Assembly: GCA_003233075.1 (NCBI GenBank)
Contig: QIKQ01000317.1
Location: 1-14,859 of the forward strand
DNA length: 14,859 bases
Source of the DNA: Gammaproteobacteria bacterium
GTDB lineage: Bacteria; Pseudomonadota; Gammaproteobacteria; SZUA-21
Direction: 5' to 3'
Positions 6,410 to 14,191 of this stretch are shown here, piece after piece. A program made the translations under genes and the position numbers. Position 1 is the stretch's first letter. Each line of letters opens with the position of its first letter. The notes under the pieces were generated by a model, which did not search any database, was not told the DNA's origin, and saw only the letters and a program-made list of their open reading frames with translations.

Positions 6410-6481
6410 ATTAAGGAGATCCTCTCACCCCGCTTTAATTGCGGGGCTCAGGATGACGAATTCACTACTCGCTTCGCGAGT
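6410..6481. repeat. Two adjacent hairpins between ftsK and lolA
   Basis: CCCCGC (6428-6433) and GCGGGG (6441-6446) enclose TTTAATT, set between AAGGAGATCCTCTCA and CTCAGGATGAC. A second hairpin ACTCGC-TTC-GCGAGT (6467-6481) follows. The second is followed by TTTCATT on the plus strand, where no gene ends. On the minus strand, the direction of ftsK and lolA, neither hairpin has a T-tract, so this looks like a dispersed repeat rather than an intrinsic terminator. Confidence 0.55.
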
Positions 6482-6491
6482 TTTCATTCTG

Positions 6492-8834
6492 TCAATCTTC
6501 GGGTGGCGCTGGCGCTAAAACCTCACGACTCCCATTACTTTGCATTTCACTGACAATACCCGCATTCTCCATCGCTTCCATAATCCGTGCCGCACGGTTG
6601 TAACCTATTTTTAATCGCCTTTGTACGGACGAAATCGACGCACGTCGAGATTGAGTGACAATAACCACCGCTTCATCGTAAAGCGGATCCGATTCAGAAT
6701 CGTCGTTTTCGGCAGTCTCTCCGGGTAATAAAGTAATTTGATTCGTTTGCTCTCTGACAATATCTTCAATATAGTCTGGAGCCGAATATTTCTTTATGTA
6801 GGCCACTATACGATGCACCTCAGTATCAGAGACAAAAGCACCGTGAATTCGAGTTGGGTTGCCCGTGCCTGGGCTTAAATATAGACTATCGCCATGGCCT
6901 AATAATTGTTCTGCACCCATTTGATCAAGTATTGTACGCGAATCAACTCGTGCTGAAACTTGAAACGCAAGTCGAGTAGGAATGTTTGCTTTAATTAAAC
7001 CTGTTAATACATTTACGGATGGACGCTGTGTCGCTAATATTAAATGTATGCCAGCAGCGCGGGCTTTCTGTGCTAGTCGTGCAATGAGCTGTTCTACTTT
7101 TTTACCAACGATCATCATCATATCCGCTAGCTCATCAATAATAACAACCACATAAGGTAAGTGAGTTAAGGTAGGAATTTCTTCATCATTTGTTTCATCT
7201 TCTGGGCGAAACAAGGGATCAGGTATTGGCAACCCATTCTTAATAGCTTCTCTTACTTTTTTGTTATAACCCGTAATATTTCTTACACCAAGTGAGGCCA
7301 TTAATTTGTAACGACGCTCCATCTCACCAACGCACCAGCGCAATGCATTAGCAGCATCTTTCATATCGGTCACAACCGGCGTTAGTAAATGCGGGATACC
7401 CTCATAAACAGCAAGCTCCAACATTTTCGGGTCAATCATGATCATGCGTACATCACGCGGCGATGCTTTATAAATTAAACTCAAAACCATGGCATTAATT
7501 GCCACTGATTTACCAGAGCCGGTCGTGCCTGCAATGAGTAAATGCGGCATTTTAACCAGATCCGCAACCGTAGGAACACCACTAATATCCTTGCCTAAAG
7601 CCATCGTTAAAGGTGACTTAGAATTATCGTATTCGTCAGACTGAAGTATTTCACTTAATTGTATGACTTCTCGGTCTTCATTGGGTACTTCTAATCCAAT
7701 GACCGACTTGCCTGGAATCACGTCCACAATACGCACACTAATGGCTGACAAAGCCCGCGCCAAATCTTTTGCCAAATTAACTACTTGGCTGACCTTAATG
7801 CCAGGTGCTAAGTCCAATTCAAATAAGGTAATGACGGGACCAGGGCTGACCGCTTCAACTGTTGCTTCGATACCAAAATCTTTTAGCTTTTTTTCTACTA
7901 AACGAGACATCACCTCAAGCGCTTCATCTGAATAACCGTGCTCTGATTCCTCTGGCGGGTCTAACAAAGAGACTGGCGGTAAATCGGTATCACTTGATGG
8001 TTCAAACATGGGAACTTGTTTTTCACGCTCTACCCTTTTGCTCGGCTCGACCCGAGGTTTTTTCTTAGCAATTTTTCGCTGCTTTTTTTCGCGTTGTTTT
8101 TCTCTCTTTTGGTCTTCACGTATCATCCGCTGACGATTCTTACGTGCTTTTCGAGATATACTCTTCTCTCGAAAATATTCAAAAATAAAACCAAAGCTGG
8201 TAATAAATTTAACCGCCGCTTTGCCGGTCATTTCCGCCAATGTTAACCAAGACAAATTGGTTAAAAAAGTTAACCCGGCCAGAAAAAAAGCGAGCAATAT
8301 TAAAGTTGCACCGAGATCACCAAAGCCAGCTAATTGCTGCGTCAGCAATTTCCCAAGTGCCCCTCCCGCCCCTAAGCCGTCAGAACTAACGACCAGAAAC
8401 GACCCTATTACGGTTTTAAAGTGTATATCGGCAAGCCCCGTGCCCGCGATAATCACGACCGCAAACCCAACTAAACGAACACCAAGCGATTTCCAACTAA
8501 CGCCCTCTTCGGTGCCATTAATTCGAAATACCAACCAACCTAAGTAAGCCATCATCAGCGGTACTATAAAAGCCAAATAGCCTATAAAAATTGACAAAAT
8601 TCCGCCAATCCAAGCGCCTACCTTTCCGCCTGCATTTTGAATAACTGCGTTTTTGTCACCCGTCACAGTAAAAGGAAGATCGCTTGGAGAAAGTGTTACC
8701 AAAGTTGTCATTAAGTAAACGCCAAAGAAAATGGAGAGTAATAAAATGACCTCACGTAAACCTTTTGACATTGGTTGTGCTTGTGCCGGTAGAACTTTTT
8801 TATTTGATTGTTTTTTACGCTTTGCGTGAGCCAA
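6492..8834 (-). CDS. ftsK: Cell-division DNA translocase FtsK
   Basis: Septum-located motor that pumps chromosome ends apart at division and activates XerCD at dif. The N-terminal domain has about four membrane segments (residues 27-48, 76-100, 119-137, 175-200). A short, very basic linker (222-275) follows, much shorter than E. coli FtsK's. The alpha-beta motor has Walker A GTTGSGKS (436-443) and Walker B VVVIIDELAD (562-571), followed by LILATQRPSVNVLTG (598-612). The C-terminal gamma winged helix (718-780; SSVQRRLKIGYNRAARIME) reads KOPS sites. The 780 residues resemble the compact SpoIIIE-like form. The start codon is TTG (8832-8834) with only a weak AGG upstream; the ATG of MSKGLREV at residue 22 is an alternative. 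ald ends 104 bp upstream, so co-transcription with ald is possible. Confidence 0.97.
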   Translation of the reverse strand: MAHAKRKKQSNKKVLPAQAQPMSKGLREVILLLSIFFGVYLMTTLVTLSPSDLPFTVTGDKNAVIQNAGGKVGAWIGGILSIFIGYLAFIVPLMMAYLGWLVFRINGTEEGVSWKSLGVRLVGFAVVIIAGTGLADIHFKTVIGSFLVVSSDGLGAGGALGKLLTQQLAGFGDLGATLILLAFFLAGLTFLTNLSWLTLAEMTGKAAVKFITSFGFIFEYFREKSISRKARKNRQRMIREDQKREKQREKKQRKIAKKKPRVEPSKRVEREKQVPMFEPSSDTDLPPVSLLDPPEESEHGYSDEALEVMSRLVEKKLKDFGIEATVEAVSPGPVITLFELDLAPGIKVSQVVNLAKDLARALSAISVRIVDVIPGKSVIGLEVPNEDREVIQLSEILQSDEYDNSKSPLTMALGKDISGVPTVADLVKMPHLLIAGTTGSGKSVAINAMVLSLIYKASPRDVRMIMIDPKMLELAVYEGIPHLLTPVVTDMKDAANALRWCVGEMERRYKLMASLGVRNITGYNKKVREAIKNGLPIPDPLFRPEDETNDEEIPTLTHLPYVVVIIDELADMMMIVGKKVEQLIARLAQKARAAGIHLILATQRPSVNVLTGLIKANIPTRLAFQVSARVDSRTILDQMGAEQLLGHGDSLYLSPGTGNPTRIHGAFVSDTEVHRIVAYIKKYSAPDYIEDIVREQTNQITLLPGETAENDDSESDPLYDEAVVIVTQSRRASISSVQRRLKIGYNRAARIMEAMENAGIVSEMQSNGSREVLAPAPPED

Positions 8835-8938
8835 ATGAATAACCTAAAGTTAATAATTGTTTTGCTAAATTATGTTTAAAATTAAAATTAATATTAAATC
8901 AATGCTATAAGCACTTAATTATTCTTCATTTTTGATGC

Positions 8939-10003
8939 TTAAGCAAGTGCAGCTTTTAATGCTGGGTGGGTATATTGGCCGTTAGAGACATTCAAACCAG
9001 ACAATAAATCAGTAGACTTTTGCCATTGACCTGATGATATTTCAAGTGCATAAGGTAACAGCACTGCAGATAAAGCTTGAGACGCTGTCCGTGGTACTGC
9101 GCCAGGCATATTCGTTACAGTGAAATGAAGGACCTCATGACATTTGTACACTGGGTCATCATAACTGCTGGGCCGAGTAGTCTCAATACAGCCGCCTTGA
9201 TCAACGGAGATATCAACTATTACACTGCCGGCTGCCATATTCTTAACCATATTTGAGCTAACCACTACGGGCGCTTTTGCGCCTGGAATTAATACCGCAC
9301 CAATCACCAGATCGGCTGCTTTTATGGCATCTGCAACTTCGGCTTGATAAGGATACAAGCCAGTCACATTCGCCCCCAAGCTGCGTATTGTATCCAGTTT
9401 TTCGGTCATTTTATCGAACACGGTCACATTAGCGCCAAGCGCCGCCAAAATCGAGGTGGCACTAAAACCAGCATTCCCAGCCCCCATAACGACCACTCGA
9501 CCTCTTTCGCTACCAGCCACGCCACCCAGTAGCACCCCTTTTCCTGCGTTAGATGAATGCAGCAAATGAGTGCCCACCTGTGCCGCTACCTTGCCCGCAA
9601 TTTGACTCATTGGTGCTAGCAAGGGTAATTGTCGGTTATTCTCAACGGTTTCGAACGCAATTGCCTGTAAGCCTAATTGTTTTAAATAATCAGCCAGTAC
9701 TGGATTTGCCGCAAGATGCAAGTAGGAAAATAGAATGTGATCAGCTCGCAAATATTCATATTCTTGCTCTATGGGTTCTTTCACTTTTATAATTAATTCT
9801 GCGTGCTGATAAAGTGATTTAGCCGATTGGATAATAGTTGCATTATTTTGTTCATAATCTTGATCAGGGTAACCACTCAATTTACCTGCCTGAGTTTCAA
9901 CAAAAACCTGATGACCTTGCCGAAATAATTCGCCACAGGCATAGGGCAACAATGCGACTCGACCTTCTTTAATTTTTACTTCTTTAGGGATTCCGATTTT
10001 CAT
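8939..10003 (-). CDS. ald: Alanine dehydrogenase
   Basis: Catalyses NAD-dependent reversible deamination of L-alanine to pyruvate and ammonia in the cytoplasm. The 354 residues start MKIGIPKEVKIKEGRVALLP, the family's standard opening. Substrate and catalytic residues can be placed: R15, K75 (in VKEP), H96 (in SYLHLAA) and D268 (in DISVDQGG). The NAD site GAGNAG is at 174-179. The frame is open up to 10060 (TTG), but those 19 extra residues are not family-like, so I chose the ATG at 10001-10003 despite a poor ribosome binding site. The C-terminus (HPALKAALA) is intact, though the protein is a little shorter than the Bacillus enzyme. It is divergent from trxB. Its usual regulator Lrp is not in this window. 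Confidence 0.95.
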   Translation of the reverse strand: MKIGIPKEVKIKEGRVALLPYACGELFRQGHQVFVETQAGKLSGYPDQDYEQNNATIIQSAKSLYQHAELIIKVKEPIEQEYEYLRADHILFSYLHLAANPVLADYLKQLGLQAIAFETVENNRQLPLLAPMSQIAGKVAAQVGTHLLHSSNAGKGVLLGGVAGSERGRVVVMGAGNAGFSATSILAALGANVTVFDKMTEKLDTIRSLGANVTGLYPYQAEVADAIKAADLVIGAVLIPGAKAPVVVSSNMVKNMAAGSVIVDISVDQGGCIETTRPSSYDDPVYKCHEVLHFTVTNMPGAVPRTASQALSAVLLPYALEISSGQWQKSTDLLSGLNVSNGQYTHPALKAALA

Positions 10004-10312
10004 ATAAACAGCCGACTCTGAGTAAAATTTGAAATACAAGCGGTTTAGCCACTTTACCAATTAACCTTGATTACGTACTATTACACCCTTATTTATTAAG
10101 CATAGAACTTTTTCCTCGATTCTCCACAGGAGTTTAAGAATTCGTGGACTAATTCAAAGACTTACATGTGTGATTCGTATAAATCAAGCACACACATAAA
10201 GCAATGGAACCAATGTTTTATTATTGGGTCTTTTATGAACAACGATATTTATTAACAACAACGGCGTTAGCAAACAAATTTAAATAATGACACAAGAAAG
10301 CGGAGATTTTTC
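10004..10312. promoter_or_regulatory. Divergent ald-trxB intergenic region
   Basis: The 309 bp must hold promoters for both ald and trxB, but none is convincing by eye. An inverted repeat ATGTGTG (10166-10172) / CACACAT (10191-10197), separated by 18 bp, frames a TATAAA (10178-10183). It is a candidate operator of unknown binder. The trxB start has GGAG 7 nt upstream. Confidence 0.4.
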
Positions 10313-11263
10313 ATGAGTGATACAAAACATTGTCGCCTACTAATTTTAGGTTCAGGCCCTGCTGGGTACTCGGCAGCGGTCTATGCAGCACGCGCAAATT
10401 TAAATCCAGTACTCATCACTGGAAAAGAACCAGGTGGACAACTAACTACGACCACAGATGTTGATAATTGGCCAGGCGATAATGACGGTGTACAAGGACC
10501 TGAACTAATGGAACGCATGAAAAAACATGCCGAACGATTTGATGTCGAAATTATTGTCGATCACATCTCTAATGTTGAGCTTAGCGAGCAACCCTTTAAG
10601 TTAACGGGAAGTGGCACCTATACTTGCGATGCTCTCATTATCACAACCGGCGCATCTGCCAAATACTTAGGCATTCCTTCAGAAAAAACTTATAATGGTA
10701 GAGGTGTATCGGCCTGCGCGACCTGTGATGGGTTTTTCTATCGAGGTCAAGATGTCGCAGTGATTGGTGGAGGTAATACTGCCGTCGAAGAAGCTTTGTA
10801 TCTCGCCAATATCGCCAAACACGTCACAGTAGTACATCGTCGCGATCAGTTCCGCTCTGAAAAAATATTATCAGCTAAGTTAGCTGAAAAAGCGGCTAAC
10901 GGCAATGTCACGATTGAATGGAATCATACTTTAGATGAAGTTCTGGGTGATGAAAGTGGTGTCACTGGCATGCGCATTAAAAGTGTAGCTGATGCTGCCA
11001 CTAAAGACATAGATTTACACGGCGTATTTATAGCGATTGGTCATACACCAAATACCAGCTTATTTGAGGGCAAACTCGATATGGAAGGTGGTTACATTAA
11101 AGTGAAAAGTGGTATTTCGGGTGATGCGACTTCAACCAATATCCCTGGTGTTTTTGCTGCCGGCGATGTCATGGATCACGTTTACCGACAAGCAGTTACA
11201 TCTGCGGGTACCGGCTGCATGGCCGCACTTGATGCTGAAAAATATTTAGACGCATTAGAATAA
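10313..11263 (+). CDS. trxB: Thioredoxin reductase
   Basis: FAD enzyme that passes electrons from NADPH to thioredoxin, keeping cytoplasmic thiols reduced. The 316 residues match the low-molecular-weight bacterial type. The FAD site is LGSGPAGYSAAVYAARA (12-28), the redox disulfide CATC is at 135-138, the NADPH site VIGGGNTAVEEALYL is at 150-164, and the second FAD motif GDVMD at 284-288 follows GVFAA. The HRRDQFR stretch (175-181) carries arginines of the NADPH 2'-phosphate site. GGAG at 10301-10305 precedes the ATG by about 7 nt. Divergent trxB next to ftsK is a known arrangement, for example in Pseudomonas. No trxA lies in this window, although a thioredoxin-fold protein is encoded at 14192-14839. 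Confidence 0.98.
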   Translation: MSDTKHCRLLILGSGPAGYSAAVYAARANLNPVLITGKEPGGQLTTTTDVDNWPGDNDGVQGPELMERMKKHAERFDVEIIVDHISNVELSEQPFKLTGSGTYTCDALIITTGASAKYLGIPSEKTYNGRGVSACATCDGFFYRGQDVAVIGGGNTAVEEALYLANIAKHVTVVHRRDQFRSEKILSAKLAEKAANGNVTIEWNHTLDEVLGDESGVTGMRIKSVADAATKDIDLHGVFIAIGHTPNTSLFEGKLDMEGGYIKVKSGISGDATSTNIPGVFAAGDVMDHVYRQAVTSAGTGCMAALDAEKYLDALE

Positions 11264-11305
11264 GAAGTAAATCGACTCCATAGCCCAGCTCCTAAAGTCA
11301 GCTCC

Positions 11306-11404
11306 GTAGCCCGGCTCTTCAGAGCCGGGAATATAAAAATACTTTCTACTATTACAATTTTTTATTAAAATGAAATCCACCCCGGCTCTAAAGAGCCGGG
11401 CTAC
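11306..11404. repeat. Symmetrical pair of GTAGCCCGGCTCT palindromes
   Basis: The outer inverted repeat GTAGCCCGGCTCT (11306-11318) / AGAGCCGGGCTAC (11392-11404) is perfect. Each end is also a hairpin by itself: CCCGGCTCT-TC-AGAGCCGGG (11310-11329) and CCCGGCTCT-AA-AGAGCCGGG (11381-11400). The 51 bp between them are AT-rich and non-coding. A degenerate TAGCCCAGCTCC precedes it at 11281. Stems this strong after trxB could slow RNA decay or transcription, but no T-tract follows. Confidence 0.75.
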
Positions 11405-11448
11405 AACTAAGACAATTTTTTTCCAACAATATTAAGAAAGATCCAAAT

Positions 11449-12603
11449 TTGAACATTCAAGTCATAAATGATTTAACGAGCATTCATTCTAAGCAATGGA
11501 ATGCATTAAATCAGGATAATAATCCCTTCCTACGTTATGAATTTCTGGCCGCGCTTGAAAAACACCATTGTGTCGGAGAACGTCATGGTTGGCTACCTTA
11601 TCATTTAGTTTTGTTTGATGAAAAAGAAGAAAATAAACAGCTAATCGCTGCGATGCCGCTTTACTTAAAATACAATTCATACGGTGAATTTGTTTTTGAC
11701 TTTGCCTGGGCTGATGCCTATCAACGCTCTGGTCTTGAGTATTACCCAAAGCTAGTTGCTTCAATACCTTATACACCCGTTAGAAGTAGCAGTGTTTTAA
11801 TACATCATTCTGAATCGGATGCTAAGCAAATTGAAATTAGACAACAATTTTTAGAAAAGGCTTTAAAACTCGCCGAAACATTGCAAGTTTCTGGACTACA
11901 CATATTATTTCCAAAACAAAATGAAATTAATTCGCTTGAATCAGGAAAGACGTTCCGTCGTTATGACGTGCAATTTCACTGGACGAATAATAATTATCAA
12001 GACTTCGATGAATTTTTAAATGCACTTACATCATCAAAACGAAAAAAATTAAAACGTGACCGGCGATTTGTGATAGAAAATTCGGTAAAAATAAAAATTA
12101 TCCATGGCCACGAAGCGAGCACAAAACAAATTGAACTCGCTGAACATTTTTATCGTAAAACCTTCGTTGAAAAATACGGCTACCCAACTTTAAATCTAGA
12201 TTTTTTTACAGATATTTGCGCTAGCATGGGAAATCAAATTGTATTCTTTTTTGCCTACATTGATGACAAAACAATAGCCTGCGCTATCTGTTTTAAAAAT
12301 CAAGATACGCTGTATGGCCGACACTGGGGGTGCTCAGAGGATATACCCGGACTGCATTTTGAACTTTGTTATCATCAAGGTATAGAATACTGCATAGAAC
12401 ATAATCTGCAAAACTATGAACCTGGCGCACAAGGTGAACACAAGATAAGCCGCGGCTTCTTACCAACACAAACGATCTCACATCATTGGATTGCACATCC
12501 TGAATTTAGTAAGGCCATCATTAATTACTGCAATATGGAAACTCAAGCTAATCTTGAATATTACCAAAAACTATTATTGCGCTCACCCTATCGATGTAGC
12601 TAG
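11449..12603 (+). CDS. COG3146/DUF482-type GNAT-like protein
   Basis: Member of the conserved family often labelled peptidoglycan biosynthesis/recognition protein, with a FemAB/GNAT-like fold. Its real substrate is not established. Typical blocks are NPFLRYEFLAALE (25-37), MPLYLKYNSYGEFVFDFAWADAY (69-91, read in parts), YYPKLVASIPYTPV (98-111), FHWTNNNYQDFDEFL (175-189), RKKLKRDRR (196-204), LYGRHWGCSEDIPGLHFE (286-303), CYHQGIEYCIEH (305-316) and EPGAQGEHKISRGFLP (321-336). The 384 residues match the family length and there is no signal peptide, so it is cytoplasmic. The start is TTG (11449-11451) with a weak AAGAAAG 8 nt upstream. The gene ends 7 bp from the convergent gene's stop, with no terminator visible between them. 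Confidence 0.85.
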   Translation: MNIQVINDLTSIHSKQWNALNQDNNPFLRYEFLAALEKHHCVGERHGWLPYHLVLFDEKEENKQLIAAMPLYLKYNSYGEFVFDFAWADAYQRSGLEYYPKLVASIPYTPVRSSSVLIHHSESDAKQIEIRQQFLEKALKLAETLQVSGLHILFPKQNEINSLESGKTFRRYDVQFHWTNNNYQDFDEFLNALTSSKRKKLKRDRRFVIENSVKIKIIHGHEASTKQIELAEHFYRKTFVEKYGYPTLNLDFFTDICASMGNQIVFFFAYIDDKTIACAICFKNQDTLYGRHWGCSEDIPGLHFELCYHQGIEYCIEHNLQNYEPGAQGEHKISRGFLPTQTISHHWIAHPEFSKAIINYCNMETQANLEYYQKLLLRSPYRCS

Positions 12604-12610
12604 TCCTAAC

Positions 12611-13072
12611 TTAGTGTTCCAATAATATTTGTAAAACTTTAGACTTTAGCTTAAGGTCTTTACGACTCGATGCTTGATAAACATTACTGGGCCCCGACTC
12701 TGCCTTATTAAGAAACCACAAGCCAGACTCTCCAAATTTATATGTAAGATAGCCAGTAGGTAGGCTAGCCCCATCCCAGAATTTTATTTTAACTATATTA
12801 ACTTCTTGTTTCCTTAAAGCGAAATAGCTCGTTAAAGGATTACCTTTGATAATTGATCTTATCTGAATATAACATGTAGTAACATTAATACCTTCTTCTT
12901 GTCGTCTTTTTTCAAAATAAATAATTTCGCCAGAGATAATTACTGAAGAACGCTTAGTAAGTTCTTTTAAAGAAATTAAAGGCAGCGTTGAAAATGAATT
13001 CGTAAATATAAAAAAACTAAAAATAATACTTAGCTTTACATAAATTTTATTTTTTATTCGCGAGTCTTTCAT
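12611..13072 (-). CDS. Probable exported protein of unknown function
   Basis: A 153-residue protein with a likely signal peptide (MKDSRIKNKIYVKLSIIFSFFIFTNSFS, read in parts: basic N region, hydrophobic segment about 12-26). The rest runs LISLKELTKRSSVIISGEI, a central strand-rich region with IRSIIKGNP and FGESGLWFLNKAE. That order (a 'risk of export' segment, then KG, then GE-x-x-LFL) recalls small secreted OB/TIMP-like bacterial proteins, but this is only a resemblance. The frame extends to a GTG at 13115-13117; I prefer the ATG at 13070-13072 because it puts the basic region directly before the hydrophobic core. One cysteine only (C67). Convergent with the COG3146 gene. Confidence 0.6.
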   Translation of the reverse strand: MKDSRIKNKIYVKLSIIFSFFIFTNSFSTLPLISLKELTKRSSVIISGEIIYFEKRRQEEGINVTTCYIQIRSIIKGNPLTSYFALRKQEVNIVKIKFWDGASLPTGYLTYKFGESGLWFLNKAESGPSNVYQASSRKDLKLKSKVLQILLEH

Positions 13073-13211
13073 AAAGATACCCAGAGTACTGTCTAAGGCA
13101 ATTGCTTGCAGATTCACTGTCTAAATGTTTTTTCCTATATTAATTGCTGAGACTTTACACTTACTAAATTTGTCTCCGTCGTCTTTACTTACTAGCGTAA
13201 TATTATTACTG

Positions 13212-13568
13212 CTATTTGAGTTTGCCCCTCTGCCTCAATAGGCTCGCTGGATTAGCTTTAACTCTTTTTTTATCAACTCGATAACCTGCCAGCCACCAAG
13301 TCAGCATCGCACCTACTGAAAAGACTGGGATAATAACGATAATTGAAAAGAGAGGTGTTTTCGCTTCCACACCAAATATACTTAAGAAGTCAAGCGCATA
13401 AAAAGCGACGACGAATGTCACCGAACAGGTGATTATTGCTCCAATCCAAAGAAAAATATTCGCTTTTAGAGGTATACCACAGGACTGGCATATAGTTTTA
13501 AAACAATCAGGACCGCCCCCCCAAGTTTTCAAATCAATTGCCTTCTTTCTGCACGATGGACATTTCAT
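13212..13568 (-). CDS. Zinc-ribbon membrane protein, unknown function
   Basis: A 118-residue protein opening with CPSC (3-6) and CQSC (27-30), the usual two halves of a zinc ribbon. Two membrane segments (about 38-65 and 72-95) and a basic tail (YRVDKKRVKANPASLLRQRG) follow. By the positive-inside rule, both ends should be cytoplasmic. AAGGA at 13577-13581 lies 8 nt before the ATG, which supports the start. Function unknown; similar small zinc-ribbon membrane proteins are common and rarely characterised. It stands alone, divergent from the gene at 13771. Confidence 0.7.
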   Translation of the reverse strand: MKCPSCRKKAIDLKTWGGGPDCFKTICQSCGIPLKANIFLWIGAIITCSVTFVVAFYALDFLSIFGVEAKTPLFSIIVIIPVFSVGAMLTWWLAGYRVDKKRVKANPASLLRQRGKLK

Positions 13569-13660
13569 TGTTAAAATCCTTAGTTTTACGTGAAAATTTA
13601 TTATTAATTTAAATCAATAAATATCTGTGGAGCAAGTGAAAATCGACTTTACTCCGCTAA

Positions 13661-13669
13661 TGTTATACT
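13661..13669 (+). promoter_or_regulatory. Extended -10 promoter element
   Basis: TGTTATACT is an extended -10 (TGn-TATACT) 31 bp before the ATG at 13701. The -35 region is poor, as is common with extended -10 promoters. It places the transcript start near 13676 and so argues that translation once began at 13701. Confidence 0.5.
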
Positions 13670-13700
13670 ATATGCCAATGAATACAGTGTTACATATCAC

Positions 13701-13751
13701 ATGAATAAGACTATCAAAATTTTCCTATTTTTCCTATTTCTCATCTCTTAA
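13701..13751 (+). other. Detached signal-peptide-like reading frame
   Basis: ATG at 13701 opens MNKTIKIFLFFLFLIS and then stops at TAA (13749-13751). It has a short basic start and a hydrophobic core, like a signal peptide. The following frame (13771-14121) is open without stops from 13705 but in the next phase. Removing one base between 13720 and 13750 would join the two into one exported protein. Either a recent frameshift mutation or a sequence error would explain it. Confidence 0.45.
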
Positions 13752-13770
13752 TTCAAGTTATACTAAAATA

Positions 13771-14121
13771 ATGAACTGTCCAATCTGGCTTAGCACTAAT
13801 CAAGACACCATTGCGATACCGCATTCTTGGCAAGCACTCGTTACAGAAGAAAAATCTCGTCTAAATAAGGTTGCTTTTTATGATGGACACCCAAAAGACT
13901 TAGCCCAATTAAAACCGTCATCCGATAAAGAATTTAAAATATTTCGCATTGCGACTTGGCAATTCTTTTATAGTAAAAAATCAGATCGATACTGGATTTC
14001 TTGTTTATACCACGAAACACACATTAGACTAGTCAAAACAATACCATTCGGCACTAAAGTTTGCAAAGTGACCTATGGAAATCAATTTCACAATGGAATT
14101 GAGCAAGTTAAATGTGAATAA
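13771..14121 (+). CDS. Small cysteine-containing protein, likely exported, signal split off
   Basis: As written, a 116-residue protein with no signal peptide. It has four cysteines (C3, C78, C98, C115), enough for two disulfides, which suits the periplasm. Landmarks are CPIWLS, VAFYDGHPKDLAQLKP (34-49), YWISCLYHET (74-83) and the C-terminal VCKVTYG...VKC. This layout recalls small periplasmic proteins of the STY0112 type, from memory and with low certainty. There is no ribosome binding site before the ATG at 13771, and the frame is open upstream only to 13705 with no other start. With the frameshifted stretch 13701-13751 it would gain a good signal peptide, so the current start is probably not the ancestral one. 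Confidence 0.55.
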   Translation: MNCPIWLSTNQDTIAIPHSWQALVTEEKSRLNKVAFYDGHPKDLAQLKPSSDKEFKIFRIATWQFFYSKKSDRYWISCLYHETHIRLVKTIPFGTKVCKVTYGNQFHNGIEQVKCE

Positions 14122-14124
14122 TAC

Positions 14125-14145
14125 TCGCTTTCTAGTTAAGCGGGT
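14125..14145 (+). terminator. Weak possible terminator
   Basis: CTCGCTT (14125-14131) pairs with AAGCGGG (14139-14145), including one G-T pair, and is followed by TTTAT. It lies just after the stop at 14119-14121. The stem is short and the T-tract poor. Confidence 0.3.
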
Positions 14146-14191
14146 TTATAGAATATTAATGAATGGAAACACATAAAAACCTCTCCACATT

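Noticed and set aside
10004..10060. 19-residue N-terminal extension of alanine dehydrogenase from a TTG
   Set aside because: The family begins MKIGIPKE; the extension is not conserved-looking and has only a weak AAGG upstream.
11310..11329. Intrinsic terminator of trxB
   Set aside because: The stem is strong but is followed by AATATAAAA rather than a T-run, and the same palindrome occurs elsewhere as a repeat.
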